DNA of 36,969 bases from Anaerolineae bacterium (GCA_017303735.1 JAFLCF010000018.1:1-36969), one strand, 5' to 3'; counted from the first letter of the stretch, positions 8,812-17,119 are shown. A program made the numbers and translations. Notes: a model not told the origin generated them from the letters alone.

Positions 8812-9444
8812 TTATCTGCCGCGTAGGAAAGAGATCAAAGTACCAAACGCGCCAATGAACCCCAATATGATGATGAACAAACCGACCGGGACTCGATTTG
8901 CCGAGTCAAGATTTGGGAGAAAGGTTGGGACGATAAAATCAGGCGGAGGAGTAAAGGTGGGCAATCGTGTGGGGGTGACCGGGTCAATAAAAGCGGCAAC
9001 CAGAGTTGGGTCAATCGTCGGCGTAGAAACAGGTGTGGGCGTATCAGGAGCGGGGATTTCAGGCAAGCGTCCCGTTTTGATGATGGTCACATACGGACCA
9101 TATACCCAGGCAATCGAATCTGGTACCCCGGGGTAATAGACCTGTATCCAATTGTTATCGGCTGAGATGCCCAAGGCGGGTACTTCCTGCCCTTTCAACA
9201 ATACCCCCACAGAAGGGTAAAGGTAGGAACTTGGACCGGAATAAACGTTCACGGTTTCGATATCAAAATTGACACGCACGATCATTCCCGCAGGTGTACC
9301 CGTCACTGTAGGGACTGAACCTGTGGGTTGTTGGGCAATAACATTGCCCTGTGCAGGCGCATAAAAAGAAATCCCAAGGCTGAAGAAAACCAGCAATAAA
9401 AAAATTAAAAAATGTTTCTCACGCACAAGCTGCATTGAACTCAC
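8812..9444 (-). CDS. Membrane-anchored SH3-domain protein (paralog B)
   Basis: The 210-residue protein has an N-terminal signal/anchor (about 12-34), a bacterial SH3-like region (about 55-120: NVYSGPSSYLYPSVGVL and WIQVYYPG), a Pro/Thr-rich linker and a C-terminal hydrophobic helix (about 183-205) ending in Arg residues. SH3b domains usually bind cell-wall or other surface ligands. The C-terminal helix suggests that the domain is held on the outer face of the membrane. The GTG start overlaps the stop of the upstream paralog (GTGA, 9441-9444). An ATG three codons later is an alternative. It is a clear duplicate of its neighbour: same domain order, same DPTLVAAFI/DPTLAAQFI and RLPTFTPPP segments. 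The ligand is unknown. Confidence 0.8.
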   Translation of the reverse strand: MSSMQLVREKHFLIFLLLVFFSLGISFYAPAQGNVIAQQPTGSVPTVTGTPAGMIVRVNFDIETVNVYSGPSSYLYPSVGVLLKGQEVPALGISADNNWIQVYYPGVPDSIAWVYGPYVTIIKTGRLPEIPAPDTPTPVSTPTIDPTLVAAFIDPVTPTRLPTFTPPPDFIVPTFLPNLDSANRVPVGLFIIILGFIGAFGTLISFLRGR

Positions 9445-10055
9445 CGACGGATCAGGGAAAGCAGGAAGCCGATCATGCCCAATACAGCAAAGGCAATAAT
9501 AATAGATGCCCAGGGCACCGAAGCTTGTATGGGTGTGTTTTGAATATATTCAATTTCGACCAGCGTGGGAGGCGGAGTAAAAGTCGGCAGACGTGTATTG
9601 GTTGGGAGGACAATAAATTGCGCCGCCAGGGTTGGGTCGATGGTGGAGGTGGCAGGCGGGACGGGTGTTGGGGGCGGTTCGACTATTTGAAGTGTAACGC
9701 CTGCCGGGGATACCTGCACCAGCGGGGAATACACCCAACCAACTCCATTGGGAGCGGAAGGAAATTCGATCTGGATCCAATCACCGCCCGGGGAACGCCC
9801 AAATACAGGCGCGGTGGAACCAGTGATCAAGACACCGACAACCGGGTACACGGTCGAACTAGGACCCAACCGGACATTGATCTGTGGCTCATCTGTAACC
9901 ACGGTGATGAAGACTCCGGTTGCAGCGGCGGGGGTATCCGTCGGTTGTTGAGCCAGCACAAGGCGTGGTGAAGAGGCGGAAAGTAATCCACAAATTAGAA
10001 GCAGAACAGCGAGAGTTAATGGTAAATAGCGGAGGGGAAACTTATAATGTGTCAT
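9441..10055 (-). CDS. Membrane-anchored SH3-domain protein (paralog A)
   Basis: From the ATG at 10055 the product has 204 residues: a signal peptide (about 10-36, ending near LVLAQQ), an SH3-like domain (about 50-115, with NVRLGPSSTVYPVVGVL and WIQIEFP), a Pro/Thr linker (PPPTPVPPATST) and a C-terminal transmembrane helix followed by LIRR. An in-frame ATG at 10106 would add 17 hydrophobic residues and overlap the start of the divergent gene, so 10055 is preferred even though no clear Shine-Dalgarno precedes it. It is co-transcribed with paralog B through a GTGA overlap. A cell-surface role is inferred from the domains, and the closely placed divergent envelope operon is consistent with it. 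Confidence 0.78.
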   Translation of the reverse strand: MTHYKFPLRYLPLTLAVLLLICGLLSASSPRLVLAQQPTDTPAAATGVFITVVTDEPQINVRLGPSSTVYPVVGVLITGSTAPVFGRSPGGDWIQIEFPSAPNGVGWVYSPLVQVSPAGVTLQIVEPPPTPVPPATSTIDPTLAAQFIVLPTNTRLPTFTPPPTLVEIEYIQNTPIQASVPWASIIIAFAVLGMIGFLLSLIRR

Positions 10056-10091
10056 TTCGTAGATTTGTAAAAGGAGAATCGCAAAGGCGAT

Positions 10092-10097
10092 TATAAT
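10092..10097 (+). promoter_or_regulatory. -10 box suggesting a leaderless transcript
   Basis: A perfect TATAAT ends 7 nt before the ATG at 10105, which places the expected transcription start on or next to the start codon. No Shine-Dalgarno lies between. A -35 candidate (TTGTAA, 10065-10070) is too far away (21 bp) to be convincing. Confidence 0.5.
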
Positions 10098-10104
10098 CGA
10101 GTTC

Positions 10105-10689
10105 ATGGAACGAAAAATCTTTCACGGAAATATCAAACCTGCCGATATTGCGCATGCGCTGGTGGCTGAGTTCAACCAGGGCAACCTGCGCGCGCAAACA
10201 CTTGGGCAAAGCGACCGGGTTGTGATTCAGGTGGGCACACGCCCCGATGCCATGTCTGGCGGGCAGACCGCCATGACCGTCACTGTTCAATCGCTCGAAG
10301 AAGGCATTATGGTGGAGCTGGGGCAGCAAGCCTGGATGGGCGTGGCTGCCAGCCTGGGCATGAGCGCACTGGCTGCGATCAAGAATCCATTCAGCCTGTT
10401 GGGTCGGCTCGACGATATTGCCCAGGATATTGAAAACCTCCAGATGAGTGAACGTGTTTGGGCGGTGATCTCTAAGGCGGCGCGTGCGGCGGGTGCTTCT
10501 GCCGAATTGTCTAAAAACTTGAAACGCACCACCTGTGAATATTGTCATGTTGCAAACCCGGTAGGCGCGCCATCCTGCCATGCGTGTGGGGCTCCACTTG
10601 GGAGGGTGCAACCAACAACCTGCGGTCATTGCGGTTTTGTTGTGAAGCCTACAGATACAAGCTGCCCCAATTGCAAGAAACCTTTATAA
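10105..10689 (+). CDS. Double zinc-ribbon protein heading the FHA-RodA operon
   Basis: The 194-residue protein has an alpha/beta N-terminal region (1-70), a Gly/Ala-rich hydrophobic stretch (about 74-95) that may touch the membrane, and two C-terminal zinc ribbons: Cys144/147/158/161 and Cys173/176/187/190. The N-terminal domain matches no family I can name. Zinc-ribbon ends like these often mediate protein-protein contacts. It is the first gene of a + strand operon with two FHA proteins and a RodA-PbpA fusion, 13 bp from the next gene, so an accessory role in cell-wall growth is a reasonable inference. Translation probably starts on a leaderless mRNA, since TATAAT ends 7 nt before the ATG. 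The start overlaps the alternative start of the divergent SH3 gene. Confidence 0.8.
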   Translation: MERKIFHGNIKPADIAHALVAEFNQGNLRAQTLGQSDRVVIQVGTRPDAMSGGQTAMTVTVQSLEEGIMVELGQQAWMGVAASLGMSALAAIKNPFSLLGRLDDIAQDIENLQMSERVWAVISKAARAAGASAELSKNLKRTTCEYCHVANPVGAPSCHACGAPLGRVQPTTCGHCGFVVKPTDTSCPNCKKPL

Positions 10690-10702
10690 AGATTATTTTC
10701 CA

Positions 10703-11524
10703 ATGAACCTACACGAACTTGAAACCCGCCTCCAAAACCTGATCGAAGTGGATTTGATCCACCTCATCCCAGGGAAGCGCATTGAGGATGTCCTCGTCCA
10801 GAAATTGGCTCTAGCCATCCAGCAGAACAGCATTACAACGGGCGGCGAGACAACCATTCCAGACACATATACGTTCATTCTGCATCCGGATAACGCCAAA
10901 ACCTGGGCAGATAAAGACTTGCTTACAGTTATCTTACATTCGCTTCAAACAGTGGCACAAGAAGGTGGTTTTAAGTTTACAATAGCCCCTATCGTCACTT
11001 TTTCCACAAACGAAAAAATTCTTATTAATGATGTCGAAGTTTTGGCATCTCACCGAGTAGAAACTATGGCAGAAACGAATGCAACCCCTCTGGATACTGG
11101 AAGTCTTGATGCAGTGGCAGAACAGATTCCGGAGAATTCCTTCCTGATCGTGGAAGGTGTAAAAATCTACCCGCTCACCCTCCCCGTGGTCAACATTGGG
11201 CGCAGAATGGATAATCAACTCGTCATTGATGACCCGCGGGTTTCTCGCAATCATGCCCAATTGCGCGCGATCAAAGGGCGTTTCATTGTATTTGACCTGA
11301 ATTCAACTGGCGGGACATTTGTCAATGGACAACGCACGAGTCAAAGTGTTTTGTATCCGGGAGATGTCATCTCCCTTGCCGGTGTTGCCCTCGTCTTCGG
11401 GCATGATACCCCGCCCCCGCGCCCCGATCTGAAAGAAACCGCCCCATTCAAAGATCAGATCGCTGACCGCCCAACCGCCGTTTTGAGCAAAGATCATTCC
11501 ACGGCAAATTTCAAGAAAAAATGA
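10703..11524 (+). CDS. FhaA-like protein: DUF3662 plus FHA domain
   Basis: The N-terminal 120 residues match the DUF3662 region typical of actinobacterial FhaA (ETRLQNLIE, then TFILHPDNAKTW). A forkhead-associated domain occupies about 155-235 with GRR (166-168), SRNH (181-184) and the loop N200-STGGTFVNG. FHA domains bind phosphothreonine peptides, and in mycobacteria FhaA links Ser/Thr kinase signalling to the MviN/RodA wall machinery. The stop overlaps the next start as ATGA. No kinase or phosphatase gene is present in the operon, so the phosphorylated partner must be encoded elsewhere. The domain calls are firm. The partner and role are inferred from gene order. Confidence 0.88.
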   Translation: MNLHELETRLQNLIEVDLIHLIPGKRIEDVLVQKLALAIQQNSITTGGETTIPDTYTFILHPDNAKTWADKDLLTVILHSLQTVAQEGGFKFTIAPIVTFSTNEKILINDVEVLASHRVETMAETNATPLDTGSLDAVAEQIPENSFLIVEGVKIYPLTLPVVNIGRRMDNQLVIDDPRVSRNHAQLRAIKGRFIVFDLNSTGGTFVNGQRTSQSVLYPGDVISLAGVALVFGHDTPPPRPDLKETAPFKDQIADRPTAVLSKDHSTANFKKK

Positions 11525-12009
11525 GCGGCGTTGTTGTCCTCACGTTGAGATTGCTGACAGCGCTTGCATTGTATGGCTTCCTCGGCTGGGCGCTCGTATT
11601 TTTATATCGCGAGATCCATCGTCAGGGGACGATCTTAACCACCCGCCGCATACCTGGGATTAGCATTATGATCCGATACGCGGGCAAACCTGGGACAATG
11701 CGCTATTTCAATCAGGCAGAGATCACGATCGGACGTGACCCCGGCTGCGACATTCCACTTCAAGACGATACCATCTCTGCAAGGCATGCCCACCTTACCT
11801 ATCACCACAATCAATGGTGGTTGGAAGATCTTTCCTCAACCAATGGAACTCAATTAAACGATGCTCCCATCACACTGCCGACCGTGATCACATCCAAAGA
11901 TGAGATCCGATGCGGCGGTACCGTGCTATCTATCAGCCTGTCTGAAAATGTGATCATTGAACCCACCCAACGGTTGGGCAAGAAAAGCCAATCCAAACCC
12001 CAACAATGA
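11521..12009 (+). CDS. FhaB/FipA-like membrane-anchored FHA protein
   Basis: The 162-residue product has one N-terminal transmembrane helix (about 5-29) and a cytoplasmic FHA domain (about 65-140) with GRDPGCD, SARHAHL and SSTNGTQLND, the phosphothreonine-binding residues of the family. This arrangement equals mycobacterial FhaB (FipA), a division-linked protein. The gene overlaps the FhaA-like gene upstream and the RodA-PbpA fusion downstream, each by ATGA, so all three are translated together. The tight coupling suggests that they form one membrane complex. Confidence 0.88.
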   Translation: MSGVVVLTLRLLTALALYGFLGWALVFLYREIHRQGTILTTRRIPGISIMIRYAGKPGTMRYFNQAEITIGRDPGCDIPLQDDTISARHAHLTYHHNQWWLEDLSSTNGTQLNDAPITLPTVITSKDEIRCGGTVLSISLSENVIIEPTQRLGKKSQSKPQQ

Positions 12010-14426
12010 ACGATCAAACTCAGAGCCGTCTCTTGCAATGGGCGGCATTTTTCCTTTTTCTACAATCTGTCATTCTCACACTTGCCCCTGCAGTTCGCGA
12101 GCGCACCTGGGATGTAGACTACAGGGTTTCACATTGGTTTGGTCTGCTTGCCTGGGGGGTGTTTACATTCCTGGCACATCGCGCGTTGAACAAATATCTC
12201 CCCGAACGCGACCCTTATATCTTCCCTGCGGCAGCACTATTAAGTGGATGGGGCTTGCTCAGCATCTGGCGACTGGATGAATCTTTTGGCATTCGTCAAA
12301 CCGCATGGTTGGGTATCAGCCTGGTCATTTTGATCTTCAATACACGCTTCCTGCAAAACCTATCCCTCTTCAAAAACTATAAATATATTTTTCTCACCAG
12401 CGGGTTATTGATCACAGCCTTAACCCTGCTCTTTGGAACCAATCCCATGGGGATCGGTCCGCGGTTATGGCTGGGCATAGGTGGAATTTATTTTCAACCT
12501 TCCGAACCGCTCAAAATTCTGCTGGTGATCTACCTATCAGCGTATCTCGCAGACCGTGCAAACATTCGGTTGTTATCCATCCCACTCCTGATCCCAACGC
12601 TGGTTGTCACTGGGCTGGCATTGCTCCTATTGGTCGTTCAACGCGACCTTGGCACAGCATCTATTTTTATTTTTCTCTTCACCATCTTTCTTTTTATCGC
12701 CAGCGGAAAGCGGCGCATTCTGATCGGCACGGGCGCATTTCTGCTTACCGCCTTGCTGCTAGGATATTTTTTCATCGACATCATTCATGTCCGCGTGGTG
12801 GGATGGCTCAACCCGTGGGACGACCCATCTGGCAATTCGTACCAGATCATCCAATCTCTGCTAGCGGTGGCAAACGGCGGCACCTTGGGGAGAGGATTGG
12901 GGATCGGGAGTCCGCTGTTGGTGCCTGTCGCCATATCCGATTTTATTTTTTCTGCCATCGCGGAAGAAACGGGTCTGATCGGGACCGTGGGCTTGATCTT
13001 CCTGATCTGGCTGATCCTCGCCCGGGGTTTGATCATCGCCCTGCGCGCCCCTGACAATTTCCGGCGGTATCTCGCGGCTGGCATCACGGCATATCTCGGA
13101 GTACAAAGTCTGCTCATTATTGGCGGTAACCTGCGTTTGTTACCACTTACTGGAGTGACCCTGCCATTCGTTTCATATGGCGGTTCATCTCTATTAACCT
13201 CATTCATTGCCCTGTATCTCTTGATCGTCATCAGCAATGTAGAAGAAGCAGAACCTGCGCCGCTTCAAAACCCGCGTCCATATACCATGCTGGCGGGCAT
13301 CTTTGCATTAGGGCTTGCCGCCTGCGCACTGACCAGCGCCTGGTGGGCAATTGCTCGCGGAGGTGATCTACTCACCCGAACGGACAATCCACGCCGTGCC
13401 ATCGCCGACCGCTTCGTACTACGCGGCGAGATCGTGGATAACAACAATCAACCCATCAGCATCACAACAGGTGAAAGCGGTTCATATGCCCGCGAATACT
13501 TGTACCCGGAACTCGCACCTGTTACTGGGTATACACATCCTGTATATGGACAAGCCGGGTTGGAAGCCAGCCTGGACGATTACCTGCGCGGCTTGCAAGG
13601 GAATCCCACCAGCCTGATCCTTTGGAATCAGTTGATCTACGGCACACCACCGCCAGGCTTGGATGTACGCCTGAGCCTAGACTTGTCTCTCCAGTCTGCG
13701 GCAGATGAACTTCTCGGTGAACATCGCGGCACGATCCTTTTGATGAATGCCGAAACAGGCGAGATCCTTGTGATGGCATCGCACCCAACCTATGACCCAA
13801 ATAAACTAGACGAGGAAGGCGACTCCCTTTCACAAGATGAAGATTCGCCTCTAATCAACCGCGCCACGCAGGGCATGTATCCGCTTGGAGATGCGCTGCT
13901 TCCCTTAATAAAAGCCCGGTTCGGGGAGGAACAATTTAGCGATGCTGAGTTGCTGGGTTTTTATGATGAGCTTGGAATTTTCCGATCCCCGCTGATTACC
14001 ATGCCCGTTGCCGGAGCCATCCAAACAGATGACCTTGACGATCTGCGTGCCAGTCCATTGCAGGTGGCGCTTGCAACGGCGGCATTGACGTATCAAGGGA
14101 CTCTACCCGCGCCGCGCATTGCTACTGCTGTGAACACGCTCGAACAGGGATGGGTGGTACTCCCAGCGTTGGATCAGCCGAAAGAGGTGATTCAAGCCCA
14201 GGCGGCGGAAGAGGCGGCTCTGTCCTTCGTCAACGAGGGAGAAGTGTTTTGGAGTCATATCGCGTTGGGACGTATCAACCAGACGTCTGTCACTTGGTTG
14301 ACTGCGGGAACGCCGCCCAATTGGCAAGGTGCGCCGCTGACGTTGGTGGTGGCATTGGAAGAAGACAACCCAAAAATTGTTAAGCAAATTGGCGATCAGT
14401 TATTCAATGCATTGTTAAGCAAGTGA
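12006..14426 (+). CDS. RodA/FtsW-PbpA fusion with degenerate transpeptidase domain
   Basis: Residues 1-415 form a SEDS glycosyltransferase (RodA/FtsW) with about 10-12 helices: QPSEP (164-168), VQRDLGTA (211-218), NPWDDP with the catalytic-type Asp273, and the signature LPFVSYGGSS (386-395). SEDS proteins polymerise peptidoglycan strands from lipid II. After another helix (about 426-450), residues 460-806 align in order with mycobacterial PbpA: a dimerisation segment (YLYPELAPVTGYTHPVYGQAGLE), the beta-strand ILLMNAETGEILVMASHPTYDPN, and NRATQGMYPLGDALLP. In PbpA the last block reads YPPGSTFK. Here Ser and Lys of SxxK are Asp629 and Leu632, and the KTGT box reads LTAGT (765-769). The domain should therefore not crosslink and may only activate the SEDS half. 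No stop or frameshift breaks the 806-residue frame. ATGA overlap upstream, terminator downstream. Confidence 0.88.
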   Translation: MNDQTQSRLLQWAAFFLFLQSVILTLAPAVRERTWDVDYRVSHWFGLLAWGVFTFLAHRALNKYLPERDPYIFPAAALLSGWGLLSIWRLDESFGIRQTAWLGISLVILIFNTRFLQNLSLFKNYKYIFLTSGLLITALTLLFGTNPMGIGPRLWLGIGGIYFQPSEPLKILLVIYLSAYLADRANIRLLSIPLLIPTLVVTGLALLLLVVQRDLGTASIFIFLFTIFLFIASGKRRILIGTGAFLLTALLLGYFFIDIIHVRVVGWLNPWDDPSGNSYQIIQSLLAVANGGTLGRGLGIGSPLLVPVAISDFIFSAIAEETGLIGTVGLIFLIWLILARGLIIALRAPDNFRRYLAAGITAYLGVQSLLIIGGNLRLLPLTGVTLPFVSYGGSSLLTSFIALYLLIVISNVEEAEPAPLQNPRPYTMLAGIFALGLAACALTSAWWAIARGGDLLTRTDNPRRAIADRFVLRGEIVDNNNQPISITTGESGSYAREYLYPELAPVTGYTHPVYGQAGLEASLDDYLRGLQGNPTSLILWNQLIYGTPPPGLDVRLSLDLSLQSAADELLGEHRGTILLMNAETGEILVMASHPTYDPNKLDEEGDSLSQDEDSPLINRATQGMYPLGDALLPLIKARFGEEQFSDAELLGFYDELGIFRSPLITMPVAGAIQTDDLDDLRASPLQVALATAALTYQGTLPAPRIATAVNTLEQGWVVLPALDQPKEVIQAQAAEEAALSFVNEGEVFWSHIALGRINQTSVTWLTAGTPPNWQGAPLTLVVALEEDNPKIVKQIGDQLFNALLSK

Positions 14427-14430
14427 AAAT

Positions 14431-14462
14431 AAAAAAGCCGGACGAGAACGTCCGGCTTTTTT
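14431..14462 (+). terminator. Bidirectional rho-independent terminator
   Basis: The 14-bp stem AAAAAAGCCGGACG/CGTCCGGCTTTTTT closes an AGAA tetraloop (14445-14448). It ends the FHA-RodA operon on + and the ferredoxin gene (stop at 14473) on -. Confidence 0.92.
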
Positions 14463-14472
14463 ATGATTGGAA

Positions 14473-14886
14473 TTAGCTGCCGCTGTCGGTATCTTTGGCG
14501 CTATATCCGGGTCCGCTCTTGAAGAAGTCGTAATTGAGCGGGATGTCGGAGGTAAGGTCAACCGTTTCACCAGCAGCGAGTTGGCGGGTGGTTTCCAGTA
14601 CGACCGGCTTGCCATGGTGATTGGAAGCCTCGTAGTGACCGGTGAGCCCGACGCGGTTGATGTATTCACCGCCCTTGGCTGTGTAATTGGCAGGCACTTC
14701 ATCTTCAGGGAAGATGGCATTGAATGGGCATTCGGGAACGCAGGCGCCACAATCGATGCAGGTGTCCGGGTCAATATAGAGCATGGGGAAGCCGTCGGTA
14801 GGGTTGCCAGGGATGATACATTCGACAGGGCAAACTTCGACGCATCCGCGGTCACGTACGCACAAGCTGGTAATAATGTGGGTCAT
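14473..14886 (-). CDS. Dicluster ferredoxin with C-terminal extension
   Basis: This is a soluble electron carrier of 137 residues. Eight cysteines lie in the first 53 residues: Cys9, 15, 19, 23 and Cys43, 46, 49, 53. The second group is a canonical CxxCxxCxxxCP 4Fe-4S motif. In the first group Cys9 and Cys15 are five residues apart instead of two, which resembles the 7Fe/FdxA-type arrangement, so one cluster may be 3Fe-4S or an unusual 4Fe-4S. About 80 residues without cysteine follow, longer than in simple ferredoxins. The ATG is preceded by AAGGAG. The gene is monocistronic between two terminators. Partner enzymes cannot be named from the context. Confidence 0.88.
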   Translation of the reverse strand: MTHIITSLCVRDRGCVEVCPVECIIPGNPTDGFPMLYIDPDTCIDCGACVPECPFNAIFPEDEVPANYTAKGGEYINRVGLTGHYEASNHHGKPVVLETTRQLAAGETVDLTSDIPLNYDFFKSGPGYSAKDTDSGS

Positions 14887-14974
14887 TTCTTTAATTCTCC
14901 TTTTAGGGGTTATTGGTTAGCCAATTTAACTTGACTTATTATAACTTTGTTTAATGACGTTGCAAGGTGGGAAT

Positions 14975-15002
14975 AAAAAAGCCCCGCGCATACGCGCGGG
15001 GC
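14975..15002 (-). terminator. Rho-independent terminator of the SOD gene
   Basis: The 9-bp G+C stem GCCCCGCGC/GCGCGGGGC (14981-14989, 14994-15002) closes an ATAC loop. On the minus strand it is followed by six T. It begins about 23 bp after the SOD stop codon. Confidence 0.9.
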
Positions 15003-15025
15003 AGAGTGGATAGGTTTTGTAGGAA

Positions 15026-15628
15026 TTAGCCTGCGTATTTTGCAGAGACCGCTTCCCAGTTGATCACATTCCAAAACGCAGTGATGTAGTCGGGGCGGCG
15101 GTTCTGATAGTTCAGGTAATAGGCATGTTCCCACACGTCGATGCCGAGGATGGGAGTCAACCCATCGGAGAGAGGCGTGTCTTGATTGGCGGTGGAAACG
15201 ACAGCGAGCCCACTGCCCTTCTTGACGAGCCAAGCCCAGCCGGAGCCGAAGCGGGTGGTAGCAGACTTGGTGAATTCATCTTTGAAAGCGTCGAATGAAT
15301 TAAAAGAAGCGTCGATCGCCTTGGCGAGGTCACCTTTGGGAGCGCCGCCAGCCTTGGGTCCCATAATTTCCCAGAAAAGGTTGTGATTATAGGTGCCGCC
15401 GCCGTGATTGCGAACAACCATGCGTACCCCTTCAGGCACGGCGTTCAGATCACTGAGCAGAGCTTCGAGGGATTTGCCCTGAAGTTCGGGAGTCTTTTCA
15501 ACAGCCCCATTCAGATTGGTAATGTAGGTCTGGTGATGCTTGGTGTGGTGGATCTCCATCGTGCGCGCGTCGATATGGGGTTCGAGGGCGTCGTATGCAT
15601 ATGCAAGTTTGGGAAGTTCAAAAGCCAT
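15026..15628 (-). CDS. sodA: Superoxide dismutase, Mn/Fe family
   Basis: The enzyme dismutates superoxide to oxygen and hydrogen peroxide in the cytoplasm. The 200-residue length is typical. The four metal ligands are visible: His27 (MEIHHTKHH), His82 (YNHNLFW), Asp164 and His168 (DVWEHAYY). The GGGTYNH stretch together with Gln149 in the C-terminal NQDTPL motif favours the manganese type, but metal use cannot be fixed by sequence alone (it could be iron or cambialistic). The ATG is preceded by AAGGAG. The gene stands alone with its own terminator. Confidence 0.94.
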   Translation of the reverse strand: MAFELPKLAYAYDALEPHIDARTMEIHHTKHHQTYITNLNGAVEKTPELQGKSLEALLSDLNAVPEGVRMVVRNHGGGTYNHNLFWEIMGPKAGGAPKGDLAKAIDASFNSFDAFKDEFTKSATTRFGSGWAWLVKKGSGLAVVSTANQDTPLSDGLTPILGIDVWEHAYYLNYQNRRPDYITAFWNVINWEAVSAKYAG

Positions 15629-15749
15629 GTGGTTTCTCCTTCGTGCTGATAAGTTTGAGTTGGTTTATTTATTTTATCCTGCCTGCCGATTGGATGCAAG
15701 AATAATGGAATTTTATTACAAATATCTAATAAATTCAAAATGACAATAT

Positions 15750-15782
15750 AAAACTGCCGTACCCATTCGGATACGGCAGTTG
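15750..15782 (-). terminator. Rho-independent terminator of the small helical protein gene
   Basis: The 10-bp stem AACTGCCGTA/TACGGCAGTT (15751-15760, 15771-15780) can extend inward through CC/GG. On the minus strand the T-rich tract TTTATATTG follows. It lies 14 bp past the stop at 15794. Confidence 0.82.
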
Positions 15783-15793
15783 ATTTGAGAGCC

Positions 15794-16030
15794 TTATTTG
15801 TTATTACCGCCCATCAAACCGCCGAGCAAACCAGCGGCATCATCGAGCCCAATCCCGTCGCTCAGGTCGATATTCCCGGCGAGGATGGCATCCAACTTGC
15901 CGCCGATGTTCGGGGGCAGTTTCTTTTCAACAAAATCAAGCACTACTTCCACTGCCTGCAACGCCTGTGCATCTGTGATCTTAACTTTCTTTGCCACCAA
16001 AGCGGCGATCTCTGTTTTTACGTTAGACAT
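15794..16030 (-). CDS. Small acidic helical protein with Gly-rich C-terminus
   Basis: The 78-residue protein is predominantly alpha-helical (TEIAALVAKKVKITDAQALQ, then AVEVVLDFVEKKLPP) and ends in GLLGGLMGGNNK. The pattern recalls small DUF937/DUF2267-like helical proteins, but I cannot assign it to a family with confidence. There is no signal peptide or membrane segment. It has AAGGAG before the ATG and its own terminator, so it is a genuine, separately expressed gene. Function unknown. Confidence 0.75.
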   Translation of the reverse strand: MSNVKTEIAALVAKKVKITDAQALQAVEVVLDFVEKKLPPNIGGKLDAILAGNIDLSDGIGLDDAAGLLGGLMGGNNK

Positions 16031-16160
16031 TTTCGTTCTCCTTTAGGTAGTATTGATAACCTGAATTTAGCATACCTTACATTGGAGTGCAAGATTTCTT
16101 ACAGTAGAACTTCAAGATTCCAAAATTTGATCCGTGATTTAAGGTAGACTTGGCGGCATT

Positions 16161-17081
16161 ATGGATTCAAAGACCCGCTTCCTACTTCCAATTGCATTGA
16201 TCGTTGCCACCTTAGCTGTTTCAACCTCCAGCATTTTCATCCGCTTTGCTCAAATGGATGGCGCGCCTTCGCTTGTCATTGCTGCGTTGCGCATGTCGAT
16301 TGCGACCTTGCTGATCGCACCTGTTGCCCTCACCCGTCATTGGGATGAGATCAAACGCTTCACGCGGACCGAAGTTCTGCTCGGTGTTTTCTCGGGCATT
16401 TTCCTCGCCTTACACTTTGCCACATGGATCACATCGCTTGAATACACCAGCGTGGCGAGTTCGGTCGTCTTCGTAGGGACGGGTCCGCTGTGGGTGGCGT
16501 TGCTTTCGCCGATGCTACTGAAGGAACACATCTCACGAGTCGCCATTGTCGGGTTGGCAGTGGCAGTGGTTGGCGGAGCAATTATCGGGTTGTCTGATGC
16601 GTGTGTGTGGGATGGCGGTCTCGTTTGTCAATCGCTGCAAGATGCGTTGCAAGGTCGCGCCATGTGGGGAAATTTTCTGGCAGTGATGGGCGCCTGGGCA
16701 GTGACGGGGTATCTCATCATCGGCAGAAAATTACGGGCAGGCACCTCGCTCGTGCCTTATATTTTTCTGGTGTACGGCATGGCAGCCATAACGCTTTTGA
16801 TCATCCTGTTTGTTTCAGGAAATTCTCCCTTCGGCTATGAAGCCAAGACCTACGGTTGGATCTTTTTGCTGGCGGCGATCCCACAATTGATCGGGCACAC
16901 CACCTATAATTGGACGTTGAAGTACCTAACTGCCGCGCTGGTGTCCGTCACTGTACTCGGGGAGCCAATTGGGTCTGCCATTTTGGCGTTCTTCCTCCTC
17001 AATGAAACACCATCGCTGATGACAATAGCAGGTGGTATATTAATTTTGGTAGGCATCTCTCTTTCGAGCCGAAACTCGTAA
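16161..17081 (+). CDS. EamA/DMT-family transporter
   Basis: This is an inner-membrane permease of 306 residues with ten predicted helices arranged as two EamA repeats (about 10-145 and 165-304). The first repeat starts with STSSIFIRFAQMDGAPS and the second contains GYLIIGRKLRAGTSLVPY. Family members export amino acids, metabolites or nucleotide sugars, and the substrate here cannot be told. A TAGACT hexamer ends 10 nt before the ATG and no Shine-Dalgarno is seen, so translation may be leaderless. It is not obviously in an operon, since the next gene is about 140 bp away beyond a palindromic repeat. Confidence 0.88.
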   Translation: MDSKTRFLLPIALIVATLAVSTSSIFIRFAQMDGAPSLVIAALRMSIATLLIAPVALTRHWDEIKRFTRTEVLLGVFSGIFLALHFATWITSLEYTSVASSVVFVGTGPLWVALLSPMLLKEHISRVAIVGLAVAVVGGAIIGLSDACVWDGGLVCQSLQDALQGRAMWGNFLAVMGAWAVTGYLIIGRKLRAGTSLVPYIFLVYGMAAITLLIILFVSGNSPFGYEAKTYGWIFLLAAIPQLIGHTTYNWTLKYLTAALVSVTVLGEPIGSAILAFFLLNETPSLMTIAGGILILVGISLSSRNS

Positions 17082-17119
17082 ACTCAACATCATATTTGGC
17101 ATCTTACGAAAGTCTTTTC

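Noticed and set aside
10042..10629. 195-residue open frame on the - strand over the zinc-ribbon gene
   Set aside because: The + strand encodes eight paired cysteines and fits the operon. The antisense product has no family features.
14473..14886. Overlapping 155-residue + strand frame opposite the ferredoxin gene
   Set aside because: The - strand frame has eight correctly spaced cysteines and an AAGGAG site. The + frame has neither motif nor ribosome site.
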